DNA from: Alphaproteobacteria bacterium
GTDB taxonomy: Bacteria > Pseudomonadota > Alphaproteobacteria > Rhizobiales > JAJFHR01
Assembly: GCA_024278055.1 (NCBI GenBank)
Contig: JAJRTY010000051.1
Span: 1 to 57,634 of the forward strand
Length of the DNA stretch: 57,634 nucleotides
Direction of reading: 5' to 3'
In this document: positions 33,540-41,853 of the stretch, in pieces
Numbering within the stretch: the stretch's first letter is position 1
Layout: the number at the start of each line of letters is the position of its first letter
Translations under genes and position numbers: made by a program
Notes under the pieces: model-generated
The model's input: the letters and a program-made list of their open reading frames with translations, nothing else
Databases searched by the model: none
Told to the model about the DNA's origin: nothing

Positions 33540-35489
33540 ATGAACCAGGCACCTGTCAATATAGTCGCTTCTTTCTCAGCAAATTCAAAAACACAATCAG
33601 CATCTCGCGGGCGCTCCCAGACCCTTGATTATGCCGAGGCGTTTAAGGGATTTTCCAAGGCTTCAAAAGACAGAAGTTTTCAGCCAACGATAGATTTAAT
33701 GGAAGTAGTCCTGTCATACGGCGCTAACACCGATCCAAGAATCACCTTCCTTCTGGTCAATGCTTACCTGACCTGCAATCAGCAGGCGCGTGGAATTCGG
33801 TTCTTTGAAAAGTTGATCGATACCTATCAAGACATCATGGCGGATGATGTTCAAGCCCATTACCTGTCGGCCTATGCCATTATAAGGGCAACCTTTGCCG
33901 AGGAGGTCTTTGTGCTCAGGCGGATTGGCTGGATGCATAAGACCTTCGCACTTCTGGATCAGGCACAGGCTTTAACTAACGCCGAAGATCCACTTGTCTA
34001 CTGGGCGGCCGGATTGATTTACGCCCAGGTACCTTTCTTTTTTTTAAAAAAAACCAAAGCCTATGAGGCCTTGAACTGGCTGGCAGACCGCCCTGAAACA
34101 GAACCTGTCTTCGGGTTTTACCGGGAAGTCTACCATTTCCTGTCAACGCTTCATGCCCGGGACGGCAACAAGGATCTGGCAACAAAATATCTTGAGAAAA
34201 GTGGTTATAAAAACTATCAGCCCAAAGCCCTGTTCATGGGATGGTTCACATCAAATCGGGATGCTGGCACCACCATGGCGCCAACACCGATGCTGGAAGA
34301 GGTGGTTCCGGGCCGGGTGTTTACGCTGGTTGGTTTTGGCTTTTCTGATATTTATTTCGTACTTTCCAAAGACGAAACTGAGTTGATTGCGATTGATGCC
34401 GGAACCCAACCGTATTCACTGAAAGCCGCGCTCGAGTTTCTGCACCAGAGCCATCCGCAGTTGCCCCAGGTAACAACGGCACTGATTACCCATAGCCATT
34501 GGGATCACATCGGTGGTCATTCGTTTCTTCGGAAACTAAATCCCAACATCAAAATCTACGGTCGTGACAATTATCAAAGCGTCGTCAACCGGGTGTTGAG
34601 GAACCACAGTTACAGGAATTTTCGTGGGCGCACCTTTAACCTGGACTGGGTCAACTCTTATCAGCCCGACATTCCGGTCAGCCAACATACCGAGCTCGAT
34701 ATCGGCGCAACCAGGTTCGAACTCATCCCCGTCAGCGGTGGTGAAACTGAAGACGCGATGATCATCCATCTGCCTGAACTGGAGGTGATGTTCGTCGGCG
34801 ACATCGTCATGCCCTGGTACGGTGAGCCCTGGGTCAACGAAGGTTTTATTGATGGTGCTGCCGAGGCAATGGACGAGGTAATCAAAAGAAATCCCAAACA
34901 CATTTTACACGGCCATTACCCTTTGACTATGATGTTTCAGCTCGAGGCGATGATAAAATTCCGACAGATTTACCAATGGCTGGTGGAGGTCATACGCGAT
35001 CATACTGGTAATGGTTATTCCGCAAAAGACATTATCCGTCTCAATTTGATCCCGCCGGGCCTGCAGGATCACAGGGATGTCTACCTCTGCTACATTGCTT
35101 CAAGAGACAGCATCATCGCGCGCGTCAGCGATCATATGGTCGGCATCTGGCGCGAAGATGTCACCGGTCGCGAACCTGAAGGCCTCGACAACATCACTTC
35201 GGTTGAATATGGCCGCATGCTGCAATCCTATCTGGGATTATCAGCCCGGCAGGCAGCCGGTGTGCTCCGCAAGATGATCGCCAACGGAGACAATGAACTG
35301 GCCTTGAAATTTGCGATTGCCGCAGAAAAACGTTACGGCGCCGATGCAGCAATCAAGCAACTGAAAGAAGAAGCAGGCGACCGCCTCAGAAGTGCTGCAC
35401 AGTTTTTCGATCCTTTTAAATTCACCACCTATACAGAGATGATCGGCAAACAACATAACCCGATTTCTGCCACTCAGATAAAATCCTGA
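33540..35489 (+). CDS. Alkyl/aryl-sulfatase of the SdsA1/BDS1 metallo-beta-lactamase type
   Basis: The 649-residue protein is a three-domain hydrolase. The metallo-beta-lactamase domain has the zinc motif HSHWDHIGGHSF near residues 319-330, the Glu/Asp-rich GGETEDAMIIHLPE and the third histidine site HGHYPLT. An alkyl-sulfatase dimerisation region and a C-terminal SCP2-like lipid-binding domain follow. Here about 250 residues precede the MBL domain, more than in SdsA1, and there is no signal peptide, so the arrangement is a variant: the N-terminal part looks helical and TPR-like. It would cleave alkyl sulfates such as SDS or a related thioester/sulfate. It is under the same operator as marR. 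Confidence 0.72.
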   Translation: MNQAPVNIVASFSANSKTQSASRGRSQTLDYAEAFKGFSKASKDRSFQPTIDLMEVVLSYGANTDPRITFLLVNAYLTCNQQARGIRFFEKLIDTYQDIMADDVQAHYLSAYAIIRATFAEEVFVLRRIGWMHKTFALLDQAQALTNAEDPLVYWAAGLIYAQVPFFFLKKTKAYEALNWLADRPETEPVFGFYREVYHFLSTLHARDGNKDLATKYLEKSGYKNYQPKALFMGWFTSNRDAGTTMAPTPMLEEVVPGRVFTLVGFGFSDIYFVLSKDETELIAIDAGTQPYSLKAALEFLHQSHPQLPQVTTALITHSHWDHIGGHSFLRKLNPNIKIYGRDNYQSVVNRVLRNHSYRNFRGRTFNLDWVNSYQPDIPVSQHTELDIGATRFELIPVSGGETEDAMIIHLPELEVMFVGDIVMPWYGEPWVNEGFIDGAAEAMDEVIKRNPKHILHGHYPLTMMFQLEAMIKFRQIYQWLVEVIRDHTGNGYSAKDIIRLNLIPPGLQDHRDVYLCYIASRDSIIARVSDHMVGIWREDVTGREPEGLDNITSVEYGRMLQSYLGLSARQAAGVLRKMIANGDNELALKFAIAAEKRYGADAAIKQLKEEAGDRLRSAAQFFDPFKFTTYTEMIGKQHNPISATQIKS

Positions 35490-35597
35490 GGCGGCAAAAT
35501 CATGCATCCAGAATCAAATTTGAGCTTTGGGCGGTCGTGGTGCCCGTGGTTGCCTGACTACAGCCAATGAGGGTGGCGCAATCGACACAGGTAAACT

Positions 35598-36791
35598 TTA
35601 CGCTTCAACCGGTGTGCCAAAAATGGCGATGATGAAGCCAAGCATGGCAAGAAAACCAAATCCCACGGCCCTTGGGAGAGCCCCGGATTTGAAGGAGTAT
35701 TGTACAGCAATTGCAGATTGCAGCCCATAGTAAAGAGCAAAGGCGCGTGAGGCGTAGCTGACGATTTCGAAAATATTCACGGACCAGGTCAAAACCAGGC
35801 CTGTGAAGACAAGAAGCGCGTAGGCTTGATGCGTTTTTATCCGGCCCTTGGTAAGTTCGGCAATAAGTCCGCCCGACCCGCCGGTGTCGGCCACTGCTGC
35901 ACTGAATTGCGCGCTTAGGGCTGCGATAATGAGCAGGAACGGCAACACTGGCGCCACCACCGCCATCATATCAATAATAGCCGTCTCGTTTAAGCTGAAT
36001 TCATCGGGACGAAACAGATAGGCAATCAAAACGATGTAAGTCACATATATCAAAGACGAGAAATACTGGGCAAAACGCATTGAGAAAATGCGGGTTGGAG
36101 CATCATACTCCTGCCCCAGATAACGCGAAGTCTCAAAGCCCTGTACCGTCACGATCAGGCCAAAAGCCAGAGTGAGGGCGGCCCAGCCCTGTTCCTGTGC
36201 AAAGTTGAATATCAACTGGTTGTCGAGCGCACGTTCTCCGGCAAACAGGGCCAGCCCGATGATCAGGCCGGCGATTATTGCAAGCTTGAGGTTGACGGAA
36301 ACCTGTTCCATGCGCTCAAGAGCGGAAAACCACCGCGTCCAGCCGACGACTAGAATAAGTATGAAAATCCCGCTGGTTAAAAGCCTGCCGCTGGTCTCGT
36401 TTCCCTGTGAAACCAGCCTGACGCCAAAGGCACCGAACAGGTTGAGGTAATAGGCCACTGAAATTATATAGGCGAATGCGAGAACCCAGGAAGACAGGTT
36501 TTCCAGATTGATGATTACCCTGTCATTGCGGGCAACGGTAGCGGACATGATATTGAACCTGATAGCTGCACCAAAAAGAAAGGCAACCAAACACAGCGCT
36601 GCCATAATCAAAGGTGCATAGCCGCCATAGGCCTGATTGAGAATTGGCCCTAAAATAAGAAACCCGCTGCCGATAATCGAGGCCAGCGGCGTGATTGTGG
36701 CGCGCCACAGCGGGTTGTTGGCCACCCTGGGAATGAACAACACGGCCCCGATCAGGACAGTGGAAAAGACGACTATAACATTCGTTATCAT
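35598..36791 (-). CDS. Membrane transporter resembling the APC superfamily
   Basis: The 397-residue protein has about eleven hydrophobic segments. Its first helices contain PLASIIGSGFLILGPIL, similar to the unwound first helix of LeuT/APC-fold transporters, and later AVADTGGSGGLIAELTKG. No closer family is recognised. It lies 96 bases downstream of the amino-acid ABC permease genes on the same strand, so it may belong to the same regulon and take up a related solute. No signal peptide is needed. Confidence 0.6.
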   Translation of the reverse strand: MITNVIVVFSTVLIGAVLFIPRVANNPLWRATITPLASIIGSGFLILGPILNQAYGGYAPLIMAALCLVAFLFGAAIRFNIMSATVARNDRVIINLENLSSWVLAFAYIISVAYYLNLFGAFGVRLVSQGNETSGRLLTSGIFILILVVGWTRWFSALERMEQVSVNLKLAIIAGLIIGLALFAGERALDNQLIFNFAQEQGWAALTLAFGLIVTVQGFETSRYLGQEYDAPTRIFSMRFAQYFSSLIYVTYIVLIAYLFRPDEFSLNETAIIDMMAVVAPVLPFLLIIAALSAQFSAAVADTGGSGGLIAELTKGRIKTHQAYALLVFTGLVLTWSVNIFEIVSYASRAFALYYGLQSAIAVQYSFKSGALPRAVGFGFLAMLGFIIAIFGTPVEA

Positions 36792-36887
36792 GCGCGAACA
36801 CTATACGCTTAGCCCATGATTCCATATTGCTTCTTTGCTGGTGCAGCTAATACATGCACGCGCAAATGATAGTTTTCTTGAGGTAAC

Positions 36888-37556
36888 TCAGGAAGGCAGC
36901 CGGACGCCGCCGTATTTGGTTTCGGCCCAGCGCGCAAGACGCAGTACCGGATAGCAATAGGCAAAATACATCAGTGCTGTCATGCCGTATATCAGCATAA
37001 GCTCACTGGGGTGGCGCTGGGTGGCATTTTCTCCAGCCCGTACCAACTCGGAAATACCGATAACCGAAACGATTGATGTCCCTTTGATGATAATGACATA
37101 GACCCCGCCCATGGGTGGGATCATCAGTTTTAAAGCCTGGGGCAGGACCACATACCACATTGATTGCAAAGCCGTCATGCCGGTGGAACTTGCAGCTTCA
37201 GCCTGACCGTTTGGCACGGCTTGAATAGCCCCCCGGACAATTTCTGCAACATAGGTGGACGTATACAGGCTGAGTGCGATGACGGCGGCTGGAAATGCTT
37301 CCAGTTGCAGCCAGGAAATACCGGTTTGCGGTAACATGAAATAAACAAAGTAGAGATGGATCAGGAACGGTGTTCCGCGCAACGCATTAATATAAGCCCC
37401 CAGCGGGTAGTTGATGATGGCATAATCCAGCGTGCGCAACATTCCAATCACCGCCCCCAGCAGACTGCCGAAAAAGATAGTCACCAGGGAAATCTGGAAG
37501 GTGATCCACAGGCCATCAAGCAGGAATGGGAAGGTTGATTTGATGACGTCTAGCAT
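36888..37556 (-). CDS. Polar amino-acid ABC transporter permease (second of two)
   Basis: The 222-residue inner-membrane protein has five helices and the HAAT permease motif EAASSTGMTALQSMWYVVLPQAL (in pieces) that contacts the ATPase. The start at 37556 is preferred because GAGGGGGGAG sits right before it; the longer frame to 37589 overlaps the preceding gene. It begins 10 bases after the other permease gene and the two would form the heterodimeric channel. Confidence 0.9.
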   Translation of the reverse strand: MLDVIKSTFPFLLDGLWITFQISLVTIFFGSLLGAVIGMLRTLDYAIINYPLGAYINALRGTPFLIHLYFVYFMLPQTGISWLQLEAFPAAVIALSLYTSTYVAEIVRGAIQAVPNGQAEAASSTGMTALQSMWYVVLPQALKLMIPPMGGVYVIIIKGTSIVSVIGISELVRAGENATQRHPSELMLIYGMTALMYFAYCYPVLRLARWAETKYGGVRLPS

Positions 37557-37566
37557 TTCTCCCCCC

Positions 37567-38253
37567 TCACGCTGTTGCGGTGCCGCCAAGGCGGCGTTGG
37601 GCTACTCCGGTGACCCACAGCATGAAAGCGTAAATCAACAAATAGCAGGTGGCGACGGTGAGGTAGCCTTCATTGGGCATCAGGCGTTCATTGTAGACCA
37701 GCAATCCGGCACCGAATAATTCAAACACGCCGATAAAACTCACCAGCGACGAATCCTTGATCAAAACCGATGTCTGTCCCAGCAGGGTAGGGGCGACACT
37801 GGAAAACGCCTGGGGCAAAACCACATAGCGCATGCGTTGCACGTAGGTCATACCAACAGATTGGGCACCTTCAACCTGGCCGCGTGGAACAGATTCGATA
37901 CCAGCCCGGATGATTTCACTCATATAAGCACCGGCATTAAGGCCAAGGGCAAGAATGCCGCCTTCAAGCTCATCAAGACGGCGGCCCAGCAACGGCAGCG
38001 CCGGTATGGTGAAATAGATGACATAAATCTGGATAAGCAATGGAGTTGAACGGATAGCCTGCACATAAGCTGCGGCAGGGCGCCATAAAAACGGATTGGC
38101 AGACATTCGCATAAGGGCAACAAGAGTGCCGAGGCTAAGCGAAATGATCAGGGCAATCAGCGAAATCCATGCGGTCCACCCCAGGCCGCGGGCAAATTCA
38201 GGCAGGTACTGGGCGACAACCCGGTAATTGTAGAAGTCGAGTATCCAGTCCAT
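37567..38253 (-). CDS. Polar amino-acid ABC transporter permease (first of two)
   Basis: The 228-residue permease has the same fold as its neighbour, with the EAA-type loop VEGAQSVGMTYVQRMRYVVL and the typical AIRSTPLLIQIYVIYF helix. It is encoded between the substrate-binding protein gene and the second permease gene, 96 bases after the former. Substrate specificity cannot be read from the channel. Confidence 0.9.
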   Translation of the reverse strand: MDWILDFYNYRVVAQYLPEFARGLGWTAWISLIALIISLSLGTLVALMRMSANPFLWRPAAAYVQAIRSTPLLIQIYVIYFTIPALPLLGRRLDELEGGILALGLNAGAYMSEIIRAGIESVPRGQVEGAQSVGMTYVQRMRYVVLPQAFSSVAPTLLGQTSVLIKDSSLVSFIGVFELFGAGLLVYNERLMPNEGYLTVATCYLLIYAFMLWVTGVAQRRLGGTATA

Positions 38254-38349
38254 TTGCTATACCTGTGGAAATTGCCCGGCACGGATCAAACCGGGAGCGC
38301 GAAAGACATTCAAACGCGCTCCACAATTTTGTCAAAGCAATAGAAGGTC

Positions 38350-39144
38350 TTAGTTGTCTTTTTTCCAGCCAGGGCCACGCATCCAGTAATCAGCCAGTTT
38401 TTCCAGACGACCATCGTTGCGGATCAGCATGAAATAATTGTCCATCCAGCGCAACAGATGAGTTTCATCCGGCCGGGTGGCGAAACTTAAAGGCCAGCGT
38501 TTTGGCGCGCCATCGAGAATTTTGAAATTGGGATATTCAATCATATAACCGGCTGCGGAAGCTATATCATTGATGCCGGCATCCGCACGATCAGCCGAAA
38601 CCGCCTGGGCAACAGCAGCACCGCCGCCGGCAAATTCCTTGATTGTGGTTTCCGGGCACTTTTTCTTCAACAGGCCAACATTGCTACTGCCTTGAACAAC
38701 GCCTATTGAGACACCCTTTTTGCAAGCATCCTGCCACTTTACGAAGGGCTGGCTCTTTTTGGAATAAAGCACCACATCGCTGTAAAGATATGGCTCAGTG
38801 AAACTCAACACCAGTGTACGTTTGGCATTGGGTGTCATATCGGCGGCGAGAAAATCGGCTTTGCCGGAATTAACCGCAGGGATCAAACCCTTCCAGTCAT
38901 AATCCAGAAGCTTGAGTTTAACTCCGATATCCTTGGCCATCATTTTGACCACCTCAATGGCAAAACCGGTGCGCTCACCGTTCTTGTTAACAAAACTGAC
39001 AGGCGGGCCCTGGGTTTGCACGGCAACTCGCAGTTCTCCACGTTTGACGATTTCCTTAACGACATCGGCTGAAGCTGACTGAGCAAGGATGCTTAATCCA
39101 GCTGCACATATGCCCACTCCCAGCAATTTAGTGATCTTTTTCAT
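38350..39144 (-). CDS. Periplasmic amino-acid-binding protein of the ABC transporter
   Basis: The 264-residue protein has a Sec signal (about 1-26, ending SASA) and the SBP_bac_3 fold: GELRVAVQTQGPPVSFVNKNG, the GFAIEVVKMMAKDIGV loop, and ADFLAADMTPNAKRTLVLSFT with the Arg that usually binds the ligand carboxylate. Two cysteines (KWQDACKKGV and LLKKKCPET) could form a disulfide. GGGAG precedes the ATG. Two GntR-type operators lie 89-123 bases upstream. The amino acid cannot be named. Confidence 0.9.
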   Translation of the reverse strand: MKKITKLLGVGICAAGLSILAQSASADVVKEIVKRGELRVAVQTQGPPVSFVNKNGERTGFAIEVVKMMAKDIGVKLKLLDYDWKGLIPAVNSGKADFLAADMTPNAKRTLVLSFTEPYLYSDVVLYSKKSQPFVKWQDACKKGVSIGVVQGSSNVGLLKKKCPETTIKEFAGGGAAVAQAVSADRADAGINDIASAAGYMIEYPNFKILDGAPKRWPLSFATRPDETHLLRWMDNYFMLIRNDGRLEKLADYWMRGPGWKKDN

Positions 39145-39232
39145 AAGTCCAATCTCCCTTTGGTCTCTTTCCTCCTTGCTGACAACACATTGAATGTTCT
39201 CGATGACAAGGTCTGAGACAATTTAATCAGTC

Positions 39233-39267
39233 CAGACTATACCAAAAAACAAATCTGGTCTATACCA
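39233..39267 (-). promoter_or_regulatory. Paired GntR-type operators ahead of the binding-protein gene
   Basis: Two copies of a 12-base element, CAGACTATACCA (39233-39244) and TGGTCTATACCA (39256-39267), are spaced 23 bases apart, about two helical turns. The second is close to the TGGTCTAGACCA consensus of HutC-subfamily GntR proteins such as NagR/YvoA. The same core GACTATACCA occurs in the GntR gene start at 40838-40849. Read on the minus strand each contains TATAG, so a bound repressor would cover the -10 region. Confidence 0.7.
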
Positions 39268-39278
39268 AAAATTGATCT

Positions 39279-40034
39279 CTAAATTATCTGACTTAAAAAC
39301 AGTTTTGTACGCTCGTGCTGAGGGTTGTCGAATAAGGTGTCGGGTGTCCCTTCTTCGATGATTCTACCTTCATCCATAAATGTCACCCTGTCACCGGCTT
39401 CACGCGCAAACCCCATCTCATGGGTGACGACAACCATTGTTGTTCCTTCAGTCGCCAGATTTTTCATTAATTCAAGAACCCCGCCCACCGTTTCGGGATC
39501 AAGTGCCGAAGTGGCTTCATCGAATAACATCACCTTAGGCGTCATTGCCAGTGAACGGGCAATGGCTACTCTTTGTTGCTGCCCACCGGAAAGTTCACCG
39601 GGATAGTTTCCTGCCCTGTCGCCGATCCCCACGCGCTCCAGAAGTTCCCGGCCAATCTTCTCAGCTTCTTCCGGCGGGCGCTTGAGGACCACGGTCTGTG
39701 GCATGGTAATATTTTCCAGGGCAGTTTTATGCTGAAACAGATTGAAATGCTGAAAGACCATACCAACGCCCTGGCGCAGTTTGTTCAGGTCTGTTTTGGA
39801 AGATGTGAGTTCGACGCCATCAATGGTGATGGTTCCGCTGTCAACCGGCTGTAATCCGTTAAGGGCGCGCAAAAACGTACTCTTGCCTGAGCCGCTTGGG
39901 CCGATCACCACCAGCACTTCGCCCTTGTCAACGTGATTGCTGACATTCTGCAATGCATGTACGGGCGAGCGCCCGGGAATTTCAAATGTTTTGCTTATAT
40001 CCGTGACCTGGACAATCGGTGTTTGAGAATTCAT
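39279..40034 (-). CDS. Amino-acid ABC transporter ATP-binding protein
   Basis: The 251-residue ATPase has Walker [10 protein letters not shown] near residues 40-48, the Q-loop [12 protein letters not shown], the signature [16 protein letters not shown] near 147-162, Walker [14 protein letters not shown] and the H-loop VVTHEMGFA. It matches the GlnQ/HisP group and pairs with the permease genes downstream. ATG 40034 is chosen because GGGAG precedes it; the longer frame to 40103 overlaps the GntR gene. It is separated from the binding-protein gene by the operators, so it may also be read from the GntR promoter. Confidence 0.92.
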   Translation of the reverse strand: MNSQTPIVQVTDISKTFEIPGRSPVHALQNVSNHVDKGEVLVVIGPSGSGKSTFLRALNGLQPVDSGTITIDGVELTSSKTDLNKLRQGVGMVFQHFNLFQHKTALENITMPQTVVLKRPPEEAEKIGRELLERVGIGDRAGNYPGELSGGQQQRVAIARSLAMTPKVMLFDEATSALDPETVGGVLELMKNLATEGTTMVVVTHEMGFAREAGDRVTFMDEGRIIEEGTPDTLFDNPQHERTKLFLSQII

Positions 40035-40072
40035 GCTTGGTTTTCTCCCGTTTTTTTGAACCAGAATGTGTC

Positions 40073-40861
40073 TCAGTCTTTTCTCCCGGTAGCGGAAATA
40101 CAAACGTCTATTGCATCATGTCGCCAGAATTCTTCATCCAGCTCGACCACCTCGTTGAACTGATCGAGAATTATTCGTGACAGGAAAAGCCCAGGGGTGC
40201 CAACGGCGACCCCGAGTGCCTTGGCGGGAACTTCCGACAAAGCCGCAGGACGCATATTAATCCGCGCCCGGTGTTCAATGATGTCAAATTCCCTGGCCAT
40301 CAACCCGGTCATTGACTGATCAAGAGGGTGCGCCAGCAGATCAGGGCACCGATTGGCCTTGACGCGAATTTTTTCAACCAGCACCGCTCGCTCATCAACG
40401 GTTCTCACCCGGGAGATGACAAAGACCGGCTCACCGACCGCACACTCCAGGTGGGTGCTCTCCCATTGCGAAGCTGCAACCCGCTGACTGGACAGGACGG
40501 TCGTTCCGGCAGTGCGGCCCTGTTCTGCCATACTCTCGGTAAAACCGATATTGGCGGTCGGGTCATAGCGCACCCGAGGCGGTGACACGAACCATCCGCG
40601 TCGCTCTTCACGAAAAATCAGGCCTTCTGCCTCCATCCTCATCAATGCCTGGCGCACTGTCATCCGGGTGATGGAAAACTCCTCTGCCAATGCCCGCTCT
40701 GGTGGAAGCTTAACCCCCTGAGCCAGCGTTCCAGCCTCAATCATGGCAGCAAAATGGTCTCTGAAACGCATATAGTAGGGGATTTTCCGATCCCAGGATT
40801 TGCGTCCCTGGTCAGATATAGACCAATTGCTTATTTGTGGTATAGTCCAAATTTCATTCAT
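40073..40861 (-). CDS. GntR-family regulator (HutC/UTRA subfamily)
   Basis: The 262-residue regulator has an N-terminal winged helix with [29 protein letters not shown] (in pieces, near 52-80) and a C-terminal UTRA effector domain (about 100-255) with [16 protein letters not shown] and [14 protein letters not shown]. It probably represses the downstream ABC transporter and binds an amino acid or its derivative. The ATG at 40861 has a weak ribosome site and the operator-like sequences lie within the first 16 codons; no better later start leaves a complete domain. The first 22 residues before the winged helix are unusual. Confidence 0.88.
   Translation of the reverse strand: MNEIWTIPQISNWSISDQGRKSWDRKIPYYMRFRDHFAAMIEAGTLAQGVKLPPERALAEEFSITRMTVRQALMRMEAEGLIFREERRGWFVSPPRVRYDPTANIGFTESMAEQGRTAGTTVLSSQRVAASQWESTHLECAVGEPVFVISRVRTVDERAVLVEKIRVKANRCPDLLAHPLDQSMTGLMAREFDIIEHRARINMRPAALSEVPAKALGVAVGTPGLFLSRIILDQFNEVVELDEEFWRHDAIDVCISATGRKD
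40813..40849 (-). promoter_or_regulatory. Operator-like pair inside the 5' end of the GntR gene
   Basis: On the minus strand TGGACTATACCA (40838-40849) is followed 24 bases on by TGGTCTATATCT (near 40814-40825). The first shares GACTATACCA with the transporter operator; the second differs from TGGTCTATACCA at its last positions. The spacing is close to the 23 bases of the transporter pair. The position, after the predicted start codon, suits roadblock autorepression, or the real start is further downstream. Confidence 0.6.
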
Positions 40862-40953
40862 GCTGTAACACTAGGTTCTGAGTTTTCATGTGTCAATGAG
40901 ATAGTCAATTCGCCGTTATGAGAAGCCTGGCAACAGGGGGGTGCCGAACTTTT

Positions 40954-41850
40954 ATGATACCTTATGTAATCACAATTATTGGTGACGCGGAAACAAGACC
41001 GGTTGAAGCGATCCACATCGACAAGGTGCGGCAACACCTGTCGATCAGCGCCAAAGCTGTTTGGCTGGCTGAAAAGGAAGCTTGTGATATGTTTCTGGTT
41101 TCACCGCTGCCAGTGGTCGAATTAGCGCATCAGGCCCGTAGCGTTTTGTCACAGGCACCGCTGGATGTTGTGTGTACACCTGTCGAGGGCAGGCGCAAGA
41201 AGCTGCTCATTTGTGACATGGATTCAACAGTCATTGATCAGGAATGTATTGATGAACTTGGAGATGCCTTTGGTGTCGGATCACAGATCAGGGAAATTAC
41301 TTCTGCTGTGGTCAGTGGTAACATCAGCTTTTCTGATGCCTTGCGCCGTCGCATGGCGTTAATGAAAGGGTTGGACCAGGCACTGCTGGACAGTGTTTAC
41401 AAGGATCGTATTACCCTGAAAACAGGCGCACGCACCCTGGTTCAAACCATGCGCCACCATGGCGCTTATGGCATTCTTGTATCGGGTGGGTTCAGTTACT
41501 TTACTCAGCGCATTGCTGAACGCATTGGTTTTCACAGCCATCAGGCAAATGAACTGGCATTTGAAAACGGCAGATTGACGGGCGAAATCTGTGAGCCTAT
41601 TCTTGGACGCTCGGCAAAGCTGGAAACACTGAAAAAACTGTGTCGGCAAAAAAACCTGCAACCACGTGATGTGCTTGCCGTTGGCGATTGGGCAAACGAC
41701 ATCAAAATGATAGAGGTTGCAGGCCTCGGCGTTGCCTTCCATGGGGCGCCAGCCTTGAAAAAGCGTGCCAACGCCTGTATTGACCACGGCAATCTGACAA
41801 CGCTTTTATACACTCAAGGTTTTTCCAGGTCACAATTTGTCGAAGCCTGA
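40954..41850 (+). CDS. serB: Phosphoserine phosphatase SerB with a changed GDGxND motif
   Basis: SerB dephosphorylates O-phospho-L-serine, the last step of serine synthesis. The 298-residue product has an N-terminal regulatory region, then the HAD motif I DMDSTVIDQE near residues 88-97, motif II VSGGFSYFTQRIA, the Lys of RSAKLETL, and motif IV GDWANDIKM. The last is normally GDGANDxxM; the Gly is Trp here (TGG at 41689-41691, a possible single change from GGG). The Asp pair that binds Mg is kept. ATG 40954 is preferred; 40918 would add 12 residues. It converges with nrdJ, 3 bases away. Confidence 0.9.
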   Translation: MIPYVITIIGDAETRPVEAIHIDKVRQHLSISAKAVWLAEKEACDMFLVSPLPVVELAHQARSVLSQAPLDVVCTPVEGRRKKLLICDMDSTVIDQECIDELGDAFGVGSQIREITSAVVSGNISFSDALRRRMALMKGLDQALLDSVYKDRITLKTGARTLVQTMRHHGAYGILVSGGFSYFTQRIAERIGFHSHQANELAFENGRLTGEICEPILGRSAKLETLKKLCRQKNLQPRDVLAVGDWANDIKMIEVAGLGVAFHGAPALKKRANACIDHGNLTTLLYTQGFSRSQFVEA

Positions 41851-41853
41851 TCT

